This document shows positions 26,331 through 35,259 of a DNA stretch of 64,000 bases, in pieces (position 1 is the stretch's first letter; each line of letters starts with the position of its first letter). Where the stretch lies: NCBI RefSeq assembly GCF_000413475.1, contig NZ_ATFK01000005.1, forward strand, positions 180,105-244,104. Reading direction: 5' to 3'. Origin of the DNA: Streptococcus intermedius SK54 = ATCC 27335 (lineage in GTDB: Bacteria > Bacillota > Bacilli > Lactobacillales > Streptococcaceae). The notes below the pieces were generated by a model. That model saw only the letters and a list, made by a program, of their open reading frames with translations. It was not told the origin of the DNA and made no database searches. The position numbers were made by a program, and so were the translations under genes.

Positions 26331-26638
26331 TGAATACGACTTTACTTTATGGAATATTGATTGTTTTGGCAGGAACTCCGATTATACTGTCAAGCATCAG
26401 TCATTTCCGTCAGCAAAAAATGCTTCAAGAACAGATGGAGCAACGAAAAACTTATCTAGCTTCTTTAACAGCTGGTGATGAAGTTCTATTACTGTCTGGA
26501 ATTCATGGTAAAATTATTTCCATTCAAGATGAGTTGGTGACCTTGCAAATTGCTAAGAATGTAACGATTTATGTGGAAAAAGAAAGCATAATGGGAAAGA
26601 CAAAGGAACAAGGACAGAAGTTTCCAACCTCTGATTAA
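26330..26638 (+). CDS. yajC: YajC-like preprotein translocase-associated protein
   Basis: A 102-residue protein with one N-terminal membrane helix (LLYGILIVLAGTPIILSS) and a YajC-type domain with the GDEVLLLSGIHGKI motif. YajC is normally an accessory of SecDF. Hyaluronan PTS operons of streptococci often carry this extra copy, whose role there is unknown. Its start overlaps the IID stop (ATAATGA). Confidence 0.85.
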   Translation: MNTTLLYGILIVLAGTPIILSSISHFRQQKMLQEQMEQRKTYLASLTAGDEVLLLSGIHGKIISIQDELVTLQIAKNVTIYVEKESIMGKTKEQGQKFPTSD

Positions 26639-26774
26639 TGGTAAGGTGTAGCATTATATGGTATTGGTATTGATAATATAGTAACACGAATGCTGCTTGC
26701 TTTGTTCATGATGGATTGGAGATAAAAATCTCTAACCTCAAAGCGTACTGTATAATAAATCAACAACTAGATGA

Positions 26775-26826
26775 CAGATTAGGTTCTCTTCCAAGCTTAA
26801 AAAGCGAATGGAGAGAACCTAATCTG
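26775..26826 (+). terminator. long hairpin after yajC
   Basis: CAGATTAGGTTCTCT (26775-26789) is the exact complement of AGAGAACCTAATCTG (26812-26826). The 22-base middle can continue pairing (TTCC/TGGA, GCTT/AAGC). No long T run follows, so it may act as an RNA-processing or stabilising structure as well as a terminator. The rest of 26639-26899 shows no gene. Confidence 0.6.
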
Positions 26827-26899
26827 CTTTGTAGGGTGGGATAAAAGGCAGATTTCTAGAGAAGCAGAACTGTATCAACCATTTTTTAGGTAAGGAAAT

Positions 26900-28798
26900 A
26901 TGAAACAAGAACGAACTATTTTTTTTGAAGATTTTGATATAGAGTATTATCGACATTATATTCTTCGCTATCAAAAGGAAGAATATAGCCGCATTCAGCA
27001 CTCCCTTGAACGAATGTTTAGCCATTATTTTTTGTTTGATGGAAATTGGGATATGGAGCCGTGTCCGAGAGAACATCAGATTCAGCCGATGAATTGGGAA
27101 GTGCTATTTGAAGAAGATCCAGAGTGGGCTTACATGCTCAATCGGCAGGAGTATTTACTGAACTTTGTTATTGGTTACTTGGTTGAGGGAGACATGCGGT
27201 ATATTCAAAAATTGAAGTTTTTCATTTTTGATTGGATAGAGCAAGTACAGGAATTTTCTCCGCAATCTTTGACGACTAGAACCTTAGATACAGGGATTCG
27301 CTGTTTTACTTGGTTGAAAATTTTGCTGTTTTTACTGGAATTGGATTTGCTGGAAGAAAAGGAGTTGCAAATCATTTACCGCTCTCTTGAAACTCAGATT
27401 CACTTTATGAGAAGGTGTTATCGTGACAAGTATACACTCAGTAATTGGGGGATTTTGCAGACCATTCCAATGATTGCCATCTATCATTTCTTTTCAGAAC
27501 AGCTCGATATTGAAGAAGAATATCTGTTTGCAATAGAAGAATTACAGCAACAGGTACAAATTCAAATTTTAGAAGATGGCACCCAGTTTGAGCAGTCTAT
27601 TTTGTATCATGTAGAAGTTTATAAAGCTCTGTTAGAATTGTGTATCTTGCTACCAGAGTTGAAGCACAAGTATGCGACTTTGTTAGGGAAAATGGCTACC
27701 TACATTCAGATGATGACAGGCTTGGATGGGAAGACGATTGCTTTTGGTGATAGCGACTGTACAGATACGTGGGATATTCTGAATTTATCTGCTCTCGTTT
27801 TAGAAGATGAACAATTACTCTCATTAAAAAATCCATACTTAGATCCATATAGTTTGCTGTTGGTTGGGAGAAAAGGTGCTGATCGTTTAGCAACATTAAA
27901 AGCTCAAAAACAAGGAACAAGAACTGCTTTTTTCAAGGATTCTGGTCAGGTTTGTATTCAGACACCTCGGAGCCATTTCTTTTTCAAAAATGGACCAATG
28001 GGTAGTGCCCATACTCACAGTGATCAAAATAGCTTTTGCCTACAGGATCAAGGCAAGCTAATTTTTGTGGATTCTGGGCGCTATACCTACAGAGAGATAG
28101 GAGAACGTTCTGTTCTAAAAAGTGCTTGGAGTCACACCGGATGTATCCTTGATGAAACACCACCTGAAATGGTATCTGGTTCTTGGGATTACGAAAATTA
28201 TCCACAATCTTTGTTTTGCGGATATCAAGAGAACGCAGCTATTCACTATGTAGAGGGGAGTTATCTTGCTTCAAATCCATCTTCTTACTTGCATACTCGG
28301 AAAATCATCATGTTGGAAGAAGGTGTTTGGCTTGTAATAGACGATATTAGATGTGCCGGAGATCATAAGTTACGAACTCAATTTATACTAGATAGTCAAG
28401 TTATCTACAGTCCAAGTCAAGTCAATAACCTCAAGCTTTGGAGTAAGATTCCGCTAGAGTTAGAAAAAACATTTATTTCGAAGAAATACAACGAATTAGA
28501 AGAGAGTTCTAAACTGGTTAAAATACAGGAATTTTCAGATCGAATCATTGATGCTACTCTGATTGCGGATCAATCATTTACTGTCAAGCATCATAAAGTG
28601 TATCAAACAGATGGCGGTCAACTTCCTAATGCACTTGCAATTGAAATAGAAAACAATCACACAAATAAGCTTATCTTAGTATTAAATGATGACCTTTACA
28701 AAGGAGAAAAATTGTGTGTAGTGGATGGTGTGAAAATGAGAGGAAAATGTGTTGTTTATGACAAAAAAACTTGTACAAAAATCAGGCTAAAATGCTAG
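26900..28798 (+). CDS. heparinase II/III-like polysaccharide lyase, cytoplasmic
   Basis: A 632-residue protein with no signal peptide. The N-terminal helical toroid (about 100-330) contains RTLDTGIRCFTW and SNWGILQTIPM. The C-terminal beta-sandwich (about 340-630) holds the family motif with catalytic His/Tyr, GSAHTHSDQNSFCLQ. Heparinase II/III-type lyases act on uronate-containing glycans. It is predicted to act on imported oligosaccharides, complementing Ugl. It follows the PTS operon and precedes regR, as in other streptococcal loci. The exact substrate is unknown. Confidence 0.85.
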   Translation: MKQERTIFFEDFDIEYYRHYILRYQKEEYSRIQHSLERMFSHYFLFDGNWDMEPCPREHQIQPMNWEVLFEEDPEWAYMLNRQEYLLNFVIGYLVEGDMRYIQKLKFFIFDWIEQVQEFSPQSLTTRTLDTGIRCFTWLKILLFLLELDLLEEKELQIIYRSLETQIHFMRRCYRDKYTLSNWGILQTIPMIAIYHFFSEQLDIEEEYLFAIEELQQQVQIQILEDGTQFEQSILYHVEVYKALLELCILLPELKHKYATLLGKMATYIQMMTGLDGKTIAFGDSDCTDTWDILNLSALVLEDEQLLSLKNPYLDPYSLLLVGRKGADRLATLKAQKQGTRTAFFKDSGQVCIQTPRSHFFFKNGPMGSAHTHSDQNSFCLQDQGKLIFVDSGRYTYREIGERSVLKSAWSHTGCILDETPPEMVSGSWDYENYPQSLFCGYQENAAIHYVEGSYLASNPSSYLHTRKIIMLEEGVWLVIDDIRCAGDHKLRTQFILDSQVIYSPSQVNNLKLWSKIPLELEKTFISKKYNELEESSKLVKIQEFSDRIIDATLIADQSFTVKHHKVYQTDGGQLPNALAIEIENNHTNKLILVLNDDLYKGEKLCVVDGVKMRGKCVVYDKKTCTKIRLKC

Positions 28799-28846
28799 AA
28801 AAGTCTGGTTTTATGGGATTTCAAGAAATTCCGTTTGAATAGAATA

Positions 28847-28855
28847 TGTTATAAT
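28847..28855 (+). promoter_or_regulatory. regR extended -10 promoter
   Basis: TG at 28847-28848, one base, then TATAAT at 28850-28855, without a recognisable -35. No AAACCGGTTT site is near, so regR seems not to be self-repressed by the same operator. Confidence 0.55.
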
Positions 28856-28880
28856 ATAAGTGCTTAGGAGGGACTTTAGA

Positions 28881-29885
28881 TTGGCAAAAAAGCTTACAAT
28901 AAAAGATATTGCAGAACTTGCTCAAACCTCAAAAACGACTGTCTCCTTTTATTTAAATGGTAAGTATGAAAAAATGTCTCAAGAAACAAGGGACAAGATT
29001 AAAAGGGTTATTGAAGAAACCAATTATAAGCCTAGTATTGTAGCGCGAAGTCTCAACTCTAAACGAACCAAATTGATCGGTGTGTTGATTGGTGACATCA
29101 CTAATAGTTTTTCCAATCAAATTGTCAAAGGAATTGAGGATATCGCACATCAAAATGGCTATCAGGTTATGATTGGGAATAGTAATTACAATCAAGAAAG
29201 TGAAGATAAGTATATAGAAAGTATGCTTCTTTTAGGAGTGGATGGGTTTATTATTCAGCCGACGTCTAATTTCCGCAAGTACTCGCGTATTATTGATGAA
29301 AAAAAGAAGAAAATGGTCTTTTTTGATAGTCAGTTGTACGAGCACCGGACTAATTGGGTTAAGACTAACAATTATGATGCAGTATATGATGTGACGCAAG
29401 CCTGCGTTGCGAAGGGGTATGAGAAATATATTCTTATCACAGCAGATATTAGTCGATTGAGTACACGGATTGAACGGGCTAGTGGTTTTATGGATGCTTT
29501 GGCAGATTCTAACTTTGAATATACAAGTCTAATCATTGAGGACAAGCACACGGACTTGGATAAAATGAAAGAATTTCTGCAAAGGGAAATCAATCCAGAA
29601 GAGAAAACGTTAGTTTTTGCACCCAATTGTTGGGCTTTGCCGCTTGTGTTTACCGTTATGAAAGACTTGAATTTTGTCATGCCAAATGTGAGCTTGATTG
29701 GTTTTGATAATACAGAATGGACGAGTTTATCTTCGCCGAGCATCACGACAATTGTGCAACCAGCTTTTGAAGAAGGTCAGCAGGCAACCAAGATTTTGAT
29801 TGATCAGATTGAGGGACGTTATCAAGAAGAAAAGCAACAAGTGCTGGATTGTAGTGTTCATTGGAAAGAATCAACGATTGATTGA
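28881..29885 (+). CDS. regR: LacI-family repressor of the hyaluronan locus
   Basis: A 334-residue LacI/GalR regulator. The N-terminal HTH reads LTIKDIAELAQTSKTTVSFYLNG, followed by the hinge helix (SIVARSLNSKRT) and the sugar-binding core. It closely resembles pneumococcal RegR. The start is TTG at 28881, after AGGAGGG at 28866-28872; the longer frame from a GTG at 28860 would begin inside that ribosome site. Its likely operators are the three AAACCGG palindromes in the locus. The inducer is presumably an unsaturated uronate or disaccharide intermediate. Confidence 0.92.
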   Translation: MAKKLTIKDIAELAQTSKTTVSFYLNGKYEKMSQETRDKIKRVIEETNYKPSIVARSLNSKRTKLIGVLIGDITNSFSNQIVKGIEDIAHQNGYQVMIGNSNYNQESEDKYIESMLLLGVDGFIIQPTSNFRKYSRIIDEKKKKMVFFDSQLYEHRTNWVKTNNYDAVYDVTQACVAKGYEKYILITADISRLSTRIERASGFMDALADSNFEYTSLIIEDKHTDLDKMKEFLQREINPEEKTLVFAPNCWALPLVFTVMKDLNFVMPNVSLIGFDNTEWTSLSSPSITTIVQPAFEEGQQATKILIDQIEGRYQEEKQQVLDCSVHWKESTID

Positions 29886-29956
29886 TAACGATTGAGTAAA
29901 ATCTGAAGGCCAAAAGGCATATTTTCTCTGTTGGTCTATGCAAATTTCATTTACTT

Positions 29957-29966
29957 GTGCTACAAT
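29957..29966 (+). promoter_or_regulatory. promoter of the ACT-domain gene
   Basis: A TG at 29958-29959 one base before TACAAT (29961-29966) forms an extended -10; no clear -35 is seen. Confidence 0.4.
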
Positions 29967-29995
29967 AGGAAAAAGTGTGTTGATTGGAGTAAAAG

Positions 29996-30262
29996 ATGAA
30001 AGCAATTATTACGGTTGTTGGTAAGGATAGAACAGGGATTGTGGCAGGAGTTTCTAGCAAGATTGCCGAACTTGGTTTGAATATTGATGATATTTCTCAA
30101 ACGGTTTTAGATGAATTTTTCACGATGATGGCTGTTGTTTCAAGTGATGAGAAGAAGGATTTTGCAGCTCTTCGCAATGAATTTGAAACCTTTGGTGAAA
30201 CTCTCCATGTGAAAATTAATATTCAGAGTGCAGCGATTTTTGATGCCATGTACAATATTTAA
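29996..30262 (+). CDS. ACT domain protein (UPF0237 family)
   Basis: A single 88-residue ACT domain beginning ITVVGKDRTGIVAGVSSKIAE, the ligand-binding loop of the family. Such stand-alone ACT proteins resemble GcvR halves and probably sense a small metabolite or amino acid. It sits 12 bases before a DUF711 gene, an almost universal Firmicute pair, so the two act together. The function is not established. Confidence 0.92.
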   Translation: MKAIITVVGKDRTGIVAGVSSKIAELGLNIDDISQTVLDEFFTMMAVVSSDEKKDFAALRNEFETFGETLHVKINIQSAAIFDAMYNI

Positions 30263-30274
30263 CAGAGGTGCAAA

Positions 30275-31612
30275 ATGGATATAAAGCAAGTTACTGAAAC
30301 GATTGCCATGATTGAAGAACAGAATTTTGATATTCGAACCATTACCATGGGTATTTCACTCTTGGACTGTATTGACACAAATATTGATCGGGCGGCGGAG
30401 AAGATTTACCAAAAGATCACAACCAAAGCTAAAAATCTGGTGGCAGTCGGAGATGAAATTGCTGCTGAGCTAGGGATTCCCATTGTCAACAAGCGCGTTT
30501 CTGTCACGCCTATTTCCCTAATTGGGGCAGCGACCGATAGTGAGGATTATGTGCCGCTGGCAAAGGCGCTGGATCGAGCAGCAAAAGAAATCGGTGTTGA
30601 CTTTATCGGTGGTTTTTCTGCTCTGGTGCAAAAGGGTTATCAAAAAGGAGATGAAATCCTTATCCGTTCCATTCCGCGAGCTTTAGCAGAGACGGATAAG
30701 GTTTGCTCCTCTGTCAATATCGGTTCAACAAAAAGTGGTATTAATATGACGGCAGTTGCAGATATGGGACGGATTATTAAGGAAACAGCTGAACTTTCTG
30801 ATATGGGAGCTGCGAAATTAGTTGTTTTTGCGAATGCAGTTGAGGATAACCCTTTTATGGCTGGGGCTTTTCATGGTGTTGGCGAAGCAGATGTTGTGAT
30901 CAATGTTGGTGTTTCTGGTCCTGGTGTCGTTAAGCGAGCTCTTGAAAAAGTTCGTGGTGAAAGTTTTGATGTGGTTGCAGAAACAGTTAAGAAAACAGCC
31001 TTTAAAATCACGCGGATTGGTCAATTGGTCGGACAGATGGCTAGTGAACGACTAGGTGTCAAGTTTGGAATTGTTGATTTGAGTTTAGCGCCAACACCAG
31101 CCATTGGTGATTCAGTGGCTCGTGTTTTGGAAGAAATGGGATTAGAAACGGTTGGTACGCATGGGACGACTGCAGCTTTAGCTCTGCTCAATGATCAAGT
31201 GAAAAAAGGCGGTGTTATGGCTTGTAATCAAGTTGGCGGTTTATCTGGTGCTTTCATTCCGGTGTCAGAAGATGAAGGGATGATTGCAGCAGTTCAAAAT
31301 GGGTCTCTCAACTTAGAAAAATTAGAGGCTATGACAGCTATTTGCTCAGTTGGGTTGGATATGATTGCGATTCCTGCGGCAACGCCTGCTGAGACTATTG
31401 CGGCTATGATTGCAGATGAAGCTGCTATCGGCGTTGTCAACCAGAAAACGACAGCGGTGCGGATTATTCCAAAAGGCAAGGAAGGCGATATGATTGAATT
31501 TGGCGGGCTCTTGGGAACGGCTCCGGTCATGAAGGTCAATCAGGCTTCGTCAGCTGATTTTATTGTGCGTGGTGGCCAAATTCCAGCACCGATTCACAGT
31601 TTTAAAAATTAA
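30275..31612 (+). CDS. UPF0210/DUF711 (PFL-like) family protein
   Basis: A 445-residue protein of the DUF711 family, sometimes labelled PFL family for its fold. Conserved stretches are [25 protein letters not shown], and [20 protein letters not shown]. The biochemical role is unknown; some structural work suggests a glycyl-radical-like fold without the radical Gly. It is co-transcribed with the upstream ACT gene. Confidence 0.93.
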   Translation: MDIKQVTETIAMIEEQNFDIRTITMGISLLDCIDTNIDRAAEKIYQKITTKAKNLVAVGDEIAAELGIPIVNKRVSVTPISLIGAATDSEDYVPLAKALDRAAKEIGVDFIGGFSALVQKGYQKGDEILIRSIPRALAETDKVCSSVNIGSTKSGINMTAVADMGRIIKETAELSDMGAAKLVVFANAVEDNPFMAGAFHGVGEADVVINVGVSGPGVVKRALEKVRGESFDVVAETVKKTAFKITRIGQLVGQMASERLGVKFGIVDLSLAPTPAIGDSVARVLEEMGLETVGTHGTTAALALLNDQVKKGGVMACNQVGGLSGAFIPVSEDEGMIAAVQNGSLNLEKLEAMTAICSVGLDMIAIPAATPAETIAAMIADEAAIGVVNQKTTAVRIIPKGKEGDMIEFGGLLGTAPVMKVNQASSADFIVRGGQIPAPIHSFKN

Positions 31613-31640
31613 AAAGGTCTGTATGACAGACTTTTTCTTT
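31611..31640 (+). terminator. terminator after the DUF711 gene
   Basis: AAAAAGGTCTGT (31611-31622) pairs with ACAGACTTTTT (31626-31636) with one bulged G and a 3-base loop, then TCTTTT. Confidence 0.8.
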
Positions 31641-31656
31641 TGAAAGCGATATTGAA

Positions 31657-32350
31657 ATGGGCAAAACGCAATTATACATTATTCGTCATGGGAAGATGAT
31701 GTTTAATACCATTGGCAGAGCCCAAGGCTGGTCAGATACTCCTCTGACTACCGAAGGGGAACTAGGGATTCGTGAGTTGAGGATTGGACTGAGAGAATCA
31801 GGGTTGACATTTTCAAAAGCATTTTCAAGTGATTCGAGTCGAACCATTCAGACCATGGGGATTGTGTTGGAGGAACTTGGCTTAACCGGTCATATCCCTT
31901 ATGCTTTTGATAAAAGAATCCGCGAGTGGTGTTTTGGCAGTTTTGATGGAGCTTATGGTGGCAATTTTTTTCATGGTGTGATTCCACGAGTGCTTGATGT
32001 AGAAGATTATAAGAAACTAAGCTTGCAGGAGTTGGCAGATGGTCTAGTAGAGGTGGACACGGCCGGCTGGTCAGAGACTTGGGAACAGTTGAGCGGTTGC
32101 ATTTTAGAAGGATTTGCAGCTATTGCAAAAGATGTAGAAAGTTCTGGCGGAGGCAATTCTGGTTGTTAGTCACAGCATGACAATCGGTACTTTCGCTTGT
32201 TTGATTGATCCATCAATTATCTTAAATCCTGGTGTACAAAATGGCAGCGTAACGGTCGTAGAGTATGAAAATGGAAAATTCACCATTCAAACATTAGGAG
32301 ACCTGTCTTACCGTCAAGTAGGTGCTAAGATATTGGAAGGACAAAAATAA
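31657..32350 (+). pseudogene. histidine phosphatase (phosphoglycerate-mutase-like), frameshifted
   Basis: The frame opens with TQLYIIRHGKMMFN (RHG motif) and matches the intact gene at 32647 throughout. It stops at TAG near 32169 after GGGNSGC. The continuation VVSHSMTIGTF to TAA at 32350 lies in another frame. Comparison with the paralogue (GGNAL-type) shows two missing bases near 32157. The ribosome site before the ATG is poor. It is the decayed member of a tandem duplicate. Confidence 0.88.
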
Positions 32351-32378
32351 TTAAGAGAGACTGAAATGTTCCCTCGCT

Positions 32379-32512
32379 TTAAGATATAGCTGCTAGTTGC
32401 TTAAAGGTCTTCTGTGAGACTACAGAGAAACTTTTGGCCTTCAAGTTTGGAAATAGATTTAATAAAGAAAATGCCGTTTCCCTATTGACAACTTCAGATA
32501 GGTTAGTAGACT
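32379..32512 (-). pseudogene. unidentified coding remnant in a 296-base gap
   Basis: About 43 codons on the minus strand (reading NRETAFSLLNLFPNLKAKSF then a stop at 32379-32381) have natural protein composition but no start. I do not recognise the family; a transposase tail is possible. The gap (32351-32646) also holds TGAGACT (32531-32537) facing AGTCTCA (32565-32571) followed by TTCCTTTTT, a terminator-like hairpin. Confidence 0.3.
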
Positions 32513-32646
32513 ATTTGAATCATGTTAGGGTGAGACTATGAACTAAAAAATCAAATTTTAATTCAGTCTCATTCCTTTTTCATTCATCTCGCAAATGATT
32601 TTCTATAAAAAGTGATATAATGTAGTAAGAAAAACGGAGGTGAAAT

Positions 32647-33345
32647 ATGGCAAAGACAAAATTATATATTGTTCGCCATGGGAAAACGATGTTTAACACC
32701 ATTGGTCGGGCACAAGGCTGGTCTGATACGCCTTTGACTGATGTAGGAGAACGTGGGATTCGTGAACTTGGAATTGGACTGCGTGAATCCAAACTTCAAT
32801 TTTTAAAAGCCTTTTCTAGCGATAGTGGGCGAACCATACAAACTATGGGGATTATTTTAGAGGAACTTGGCTTGACAGAGCACATTCCTTATCGCACAGA
32901 TAAACGAATCCGTGAATGGTGCTTTGGCAGTTTTGATGGAGCCTATGATGGCGAACTGTTTATGGGAGTAATACCCCATGTTTTCAACGTAGAGCATGTT
33001 CATCAATTGAGTTATCCTGAGTTGGCTGAAGGCCTAGTAGAAGTAGATACTGCAGGTTGGGCTGAAAGTTGGGAACAATTGAGTGGTCGCATTTGGACAG
33101 GATTTTCAGATATTGCTAAAGAAATAGAAGCTGCTGGTGGGGGAAATGCTTTAATTGTTAGCCATGGTATGACCATCGGAACCTTTGTGTATCTCATTAA
33201 CCAAACGAGACCGCATGGTTTAGATAATGGCAGTGTGACTGTTATTGGTTATGAAGATGGCCAGTTTACCATTGACTGTGTCGGAGATATGTCTTATCGA
33301 GAGACTGGTGCCAAAGTAATGGAGGAAGAAGTTGAAACACGCTAA
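32647..33345 (+). CDS. histidine phosphatase family protein (phosphoglycerate-mutase-like)
   Basis: A 232-residue phosphatase with the N-terminal RHG catalytic motif (LYIVRHGKTMFN), a QGWSDTPLT segment, the E of REWCFGSFDG and the second His in IVSHGMTIGTF. It is complete, preceded by GGAGGTG, and is the functional copy of the tandem pair. The substrate is unknown; most such small branch members are broad phosphatases, not glycolytic mutases. Confidence 0.88.
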   Translation: MAKTKLYIVRHGKTMFNTIGRAQGWSDTPLTDVGERGIRELGIGLRESKLQFLKAFSSDSGRTIQTMGIILEELGLTEHIPYRTDKRIREWCFGSFDGAYDGELFMGVIPHVFNVEHVHQLSYPELAEGLVEVDTAGWAESWEQLSGRIWTGFSDIAKEIEAAGGGNALIVSHGMTIGTFVYLINQTRPHGLDNGSVTVIGYEDGQFTIDCVGDMSYRETGAKVMEEEVETR

Positions 33346-34107
33346 ACATCGCAGAGAAAATCGAAGCCTAAGCATATTGGGTTAACAGTTCTGCTGTTAA
33401 TTGTCTTGTGTCTGGCAGCTGGAGGAACGGCGATTTATTGCTGTCCATCCCTGTTTTAGAACCTTCTTGGCAAGATTCAGTTTTCGGGATCGTTTAGTAG
33501 TTCTGCTAAAAAGGGCTATTTTAGCTCAGAGAGTTCGCAGTCTGATTTGTCCAAGGTGTCTGACTGGAATTTGATTTTGGTTAATCGTGACAACCAGCAA
33601 GAAGAAAAGACGCCTGATCTGACTTAGATTGGAGAGGTACAGGTGGACAGCCGCATTGCTGAAAACACTCGGCAATTCCTAGCTGCAGCCCAAGCGATAA
33701 CTCCGCAAGACACTCTAATCTCTGGCTATTGCAGCCGAGTAGAGCAGGGGGAACTTTATAACGAAAAAGTTGCTGGGGAAGTAACCAAAGGCTTGTCGAA
33801 TGAAGAAGCAGTCAGCATCGTGTTGAAGCAGGTGCAGCTTCCAGGAGCCAGCAAGTATCAAACGGGCTTGGCTATTGATATGAGTGTTCCAGAAGGCCAG
33901 GAGGATGAACTAGCAGGCAAGATTGACCAACTAGCTCCCCAATATGGTTTTGTCCTTCGCTATCCGGATGGCAAGAGTGCCATTACTGGAGTTGATTTTG
34001 AGAACTGGCATTACCGCTATGTCGGTGTAGAGAATGCCCAGTATATGCAGAAGCACAATCTGGTTCTGGAAGAATATATCGCCCTACTTAAAGCAGCGGG
34101 GAAATAA
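33334..34107 (+). pseudogene. VanY/LdcB-type D-Ala-D-Ala (LD-)carboxypeptidase, degraded
   Basis: The 5' third, with a membrane anchor (HIGLTVLLLIVLCLAAGG in one frame) and DWNLILVNRD in another, is broken by frameshifts and stops, including TAG at about 33626. The open part 33643-34107 holds the M15B core (DSRIAENTRQFLAAAQA). Conserved positions are altered: SGYRS reads SGYCS, and the zinc-ligand His of the usual EHQTGLAID is Tyr (KYQTGLAID). The C-terminal WHYRYVG is kept. The peptidase is therefore dead both genetically and catalytically. Confidence 0.82.
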
Positions 34108-34140
34108 AAAAGCAAGTCAGGTTTTCCTGGCTTTTTTTAT
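34106..34140 (+). terminator. terminator after the VanY remnant
   Basis: AAAAAGCAAGTCAGG faces CCTGGCTTTTTTT around TTTT, with one bulge. A long T run follows. Confidence 0.75.
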
Positions 34141-34248
34141 TCTGATTTATCAGGATGCAGCTCTATAATCACTTATGCTTCTGACTTAAAGCTACAAGTA
34201 TTGAAAGATAAAAACGAATCACTTTCTGTAAAAAATATTTATAAATTC

Positions 34249-34298
34249 TTGACAACTATATCGGACTGCGATATAATTTTTATATCAAGGTTCGATAT
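34249..34298 (+). promoter_or_regulatory. padR operon promoter with two tandem palindromic operators
   Basis: TTGACA (34249-34254) and TATAAT (34272-34277) are 17 bases apart. ATATC-N7-GATAT occurs twice, at 34258-34274 inside the promoter and at 34282-34298 downstream of the -10. The two lie 24 bases apart centre to centre. A repressor bound there would autoregulate the operon; PadR encoded directly downstream is the obvious candidate. Confidence 0.8.
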
Positions 34299-34322
34299 AT
34301 CGAGATAAAAGTGGGGTAAAAA

Positions 34323-34646
34323 GTGAGTGAGTTAACAGAAAAGCTTAGGCGGGTCTATGTGCCTATGACAGAGACAGGTTTTTATATCCTCTTCTGTCTT
34401 CAGAAAGAAAGGCATGGCTACAGTATTACTCAAAAAGTCAAGCAATTGACAGAAGGACAGCTATCTATTAGCCCAGGAACCATGTACGGAACCTTGGCAA
34501 AGATGGAAAAAGATGGTCTGATTGCCTTTGTTCGTGAAGAAGAAAAGAGAAAACTGTATTCTATCACGAAGCTTGGAAGACAGATTTTAGAGTTAGAAAT
34601 CCAGCGGATTGAGCGCCTTTATCGCAATAGTAAGGAGGAAGTTTGA
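34323..34646 (+). CDS. PadR-family transcriptional regulator
   Basis: A 107-residue PadR winged-helix protein with the KERHGYSITQKVKQLT and ISPGTMYGTLAKMEKDGLI recognition segments. The start is GTG at 34323 after a GGGG ribosome site. PadR proteins repress nearby exporters until a ligand binds. It leads an operon of DUF2812, ABC ATPase and permease genes, overlapping the next start (TGATG). Confidence 0.92.
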   Translation: MSELTEKLRRVYVPMTETGFYILFCLQKERHGYSITQKVKQLTEGQLSISPGTMYGTLAKMEKDGLIAFVREEEKRKLYSITKLGRQILELEIQRIERLYRNSKEEV

Positions 34647-35218
34647 TGGAAAAGAAAATTGTCTATAAAATCTTTACCATTGCAGACTATGACAGAGAAG
34701 CGGTTTATTTAAAAAACATGCATGGCCAAGGCTGGAAATTGAAAAAAGTAAGTTATTCTCCCTTTCTTGTTGCAGTTCGCTATACCTTTGAAGCATGTCT
34801 GCCTCAGGAAGTGGCCTATCAATTAGATTTTCGCCCCATAAAGAAAGCGGAACAAGAATCCTATTATCAACTGTTTGAGGATTGTGGCTGGGAGCATATT
34901 ACAAACTTTAATCAGTTCTCTTATTTCCGCAAGCCAGTTTCTCAGATTGATGCAGACAGCAATCTTGAAATCTATAATGACGCATGGTCTAAGCTAGAAA
35001 TGGTCAAGCGTTTGCTAGTGTGGCGGTTTTTGCCAGCCATCATGGTTTTGTGCGTCACTACTTATCTCATTCTAGATATTTTCCAGAAGAGTTTAAAAGC
35101 AAGTCTATTATTCAAATCAGTCTTAGCAATAGACTGTGTCATATTGCTTACTCTATTTTGTCAACTGGTTCATATTGCTTTGCATTTTTGGAAAATGAGG
35201 CAGGAACTGAAAGACTGA
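34646..35218 (+). CDS. DUF2812 membrane protein
   Basis: A 190-residue protein with an N-terminal soluble DUF2812 domain (YDREAVYLKNMHGQGWKLKKV, then WEHITNFNQFSYFRK) and two C-terminal helices (FLPAIMVLCVTTYLI and VLAIDCVILLTLFCQLVHI). DUF2812 genes regularly follow PadR regulators and may help sense or export the ligand. The ATG at 34646 overlaps the padR stop. The function is unknown. Confidence 0.85.
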   Translation: MEKKIVYKIFTIADYDREAVYLKNMHGQGWKLKKVSYSPFLVAVRYTFEACLPQEVAYQLDFRPIKKAEQESYYQLFEDCGWEHITNFNQFSYFRKPVSQIDADSNLEIYNDAWSKLEMVKRLLVWRFLPAIMVLCVTTYLILDIFQKSLKASLLFKSVLAIDCVILLTLFCQLVHIALHFWKMRQELKD

Positions 35219-35259
35219 TTGCAGTTTTGTTAAATACTCTTTTGAAAGCGAGGAAAACA

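Noticed and set aside
35020..35259. 80-residue N-terminal extension of the ABC ATPase
   Set aside because: It overlaps the DUF2812 gene in another frame, has no ABC-ATPase similarity and no ribosome site.
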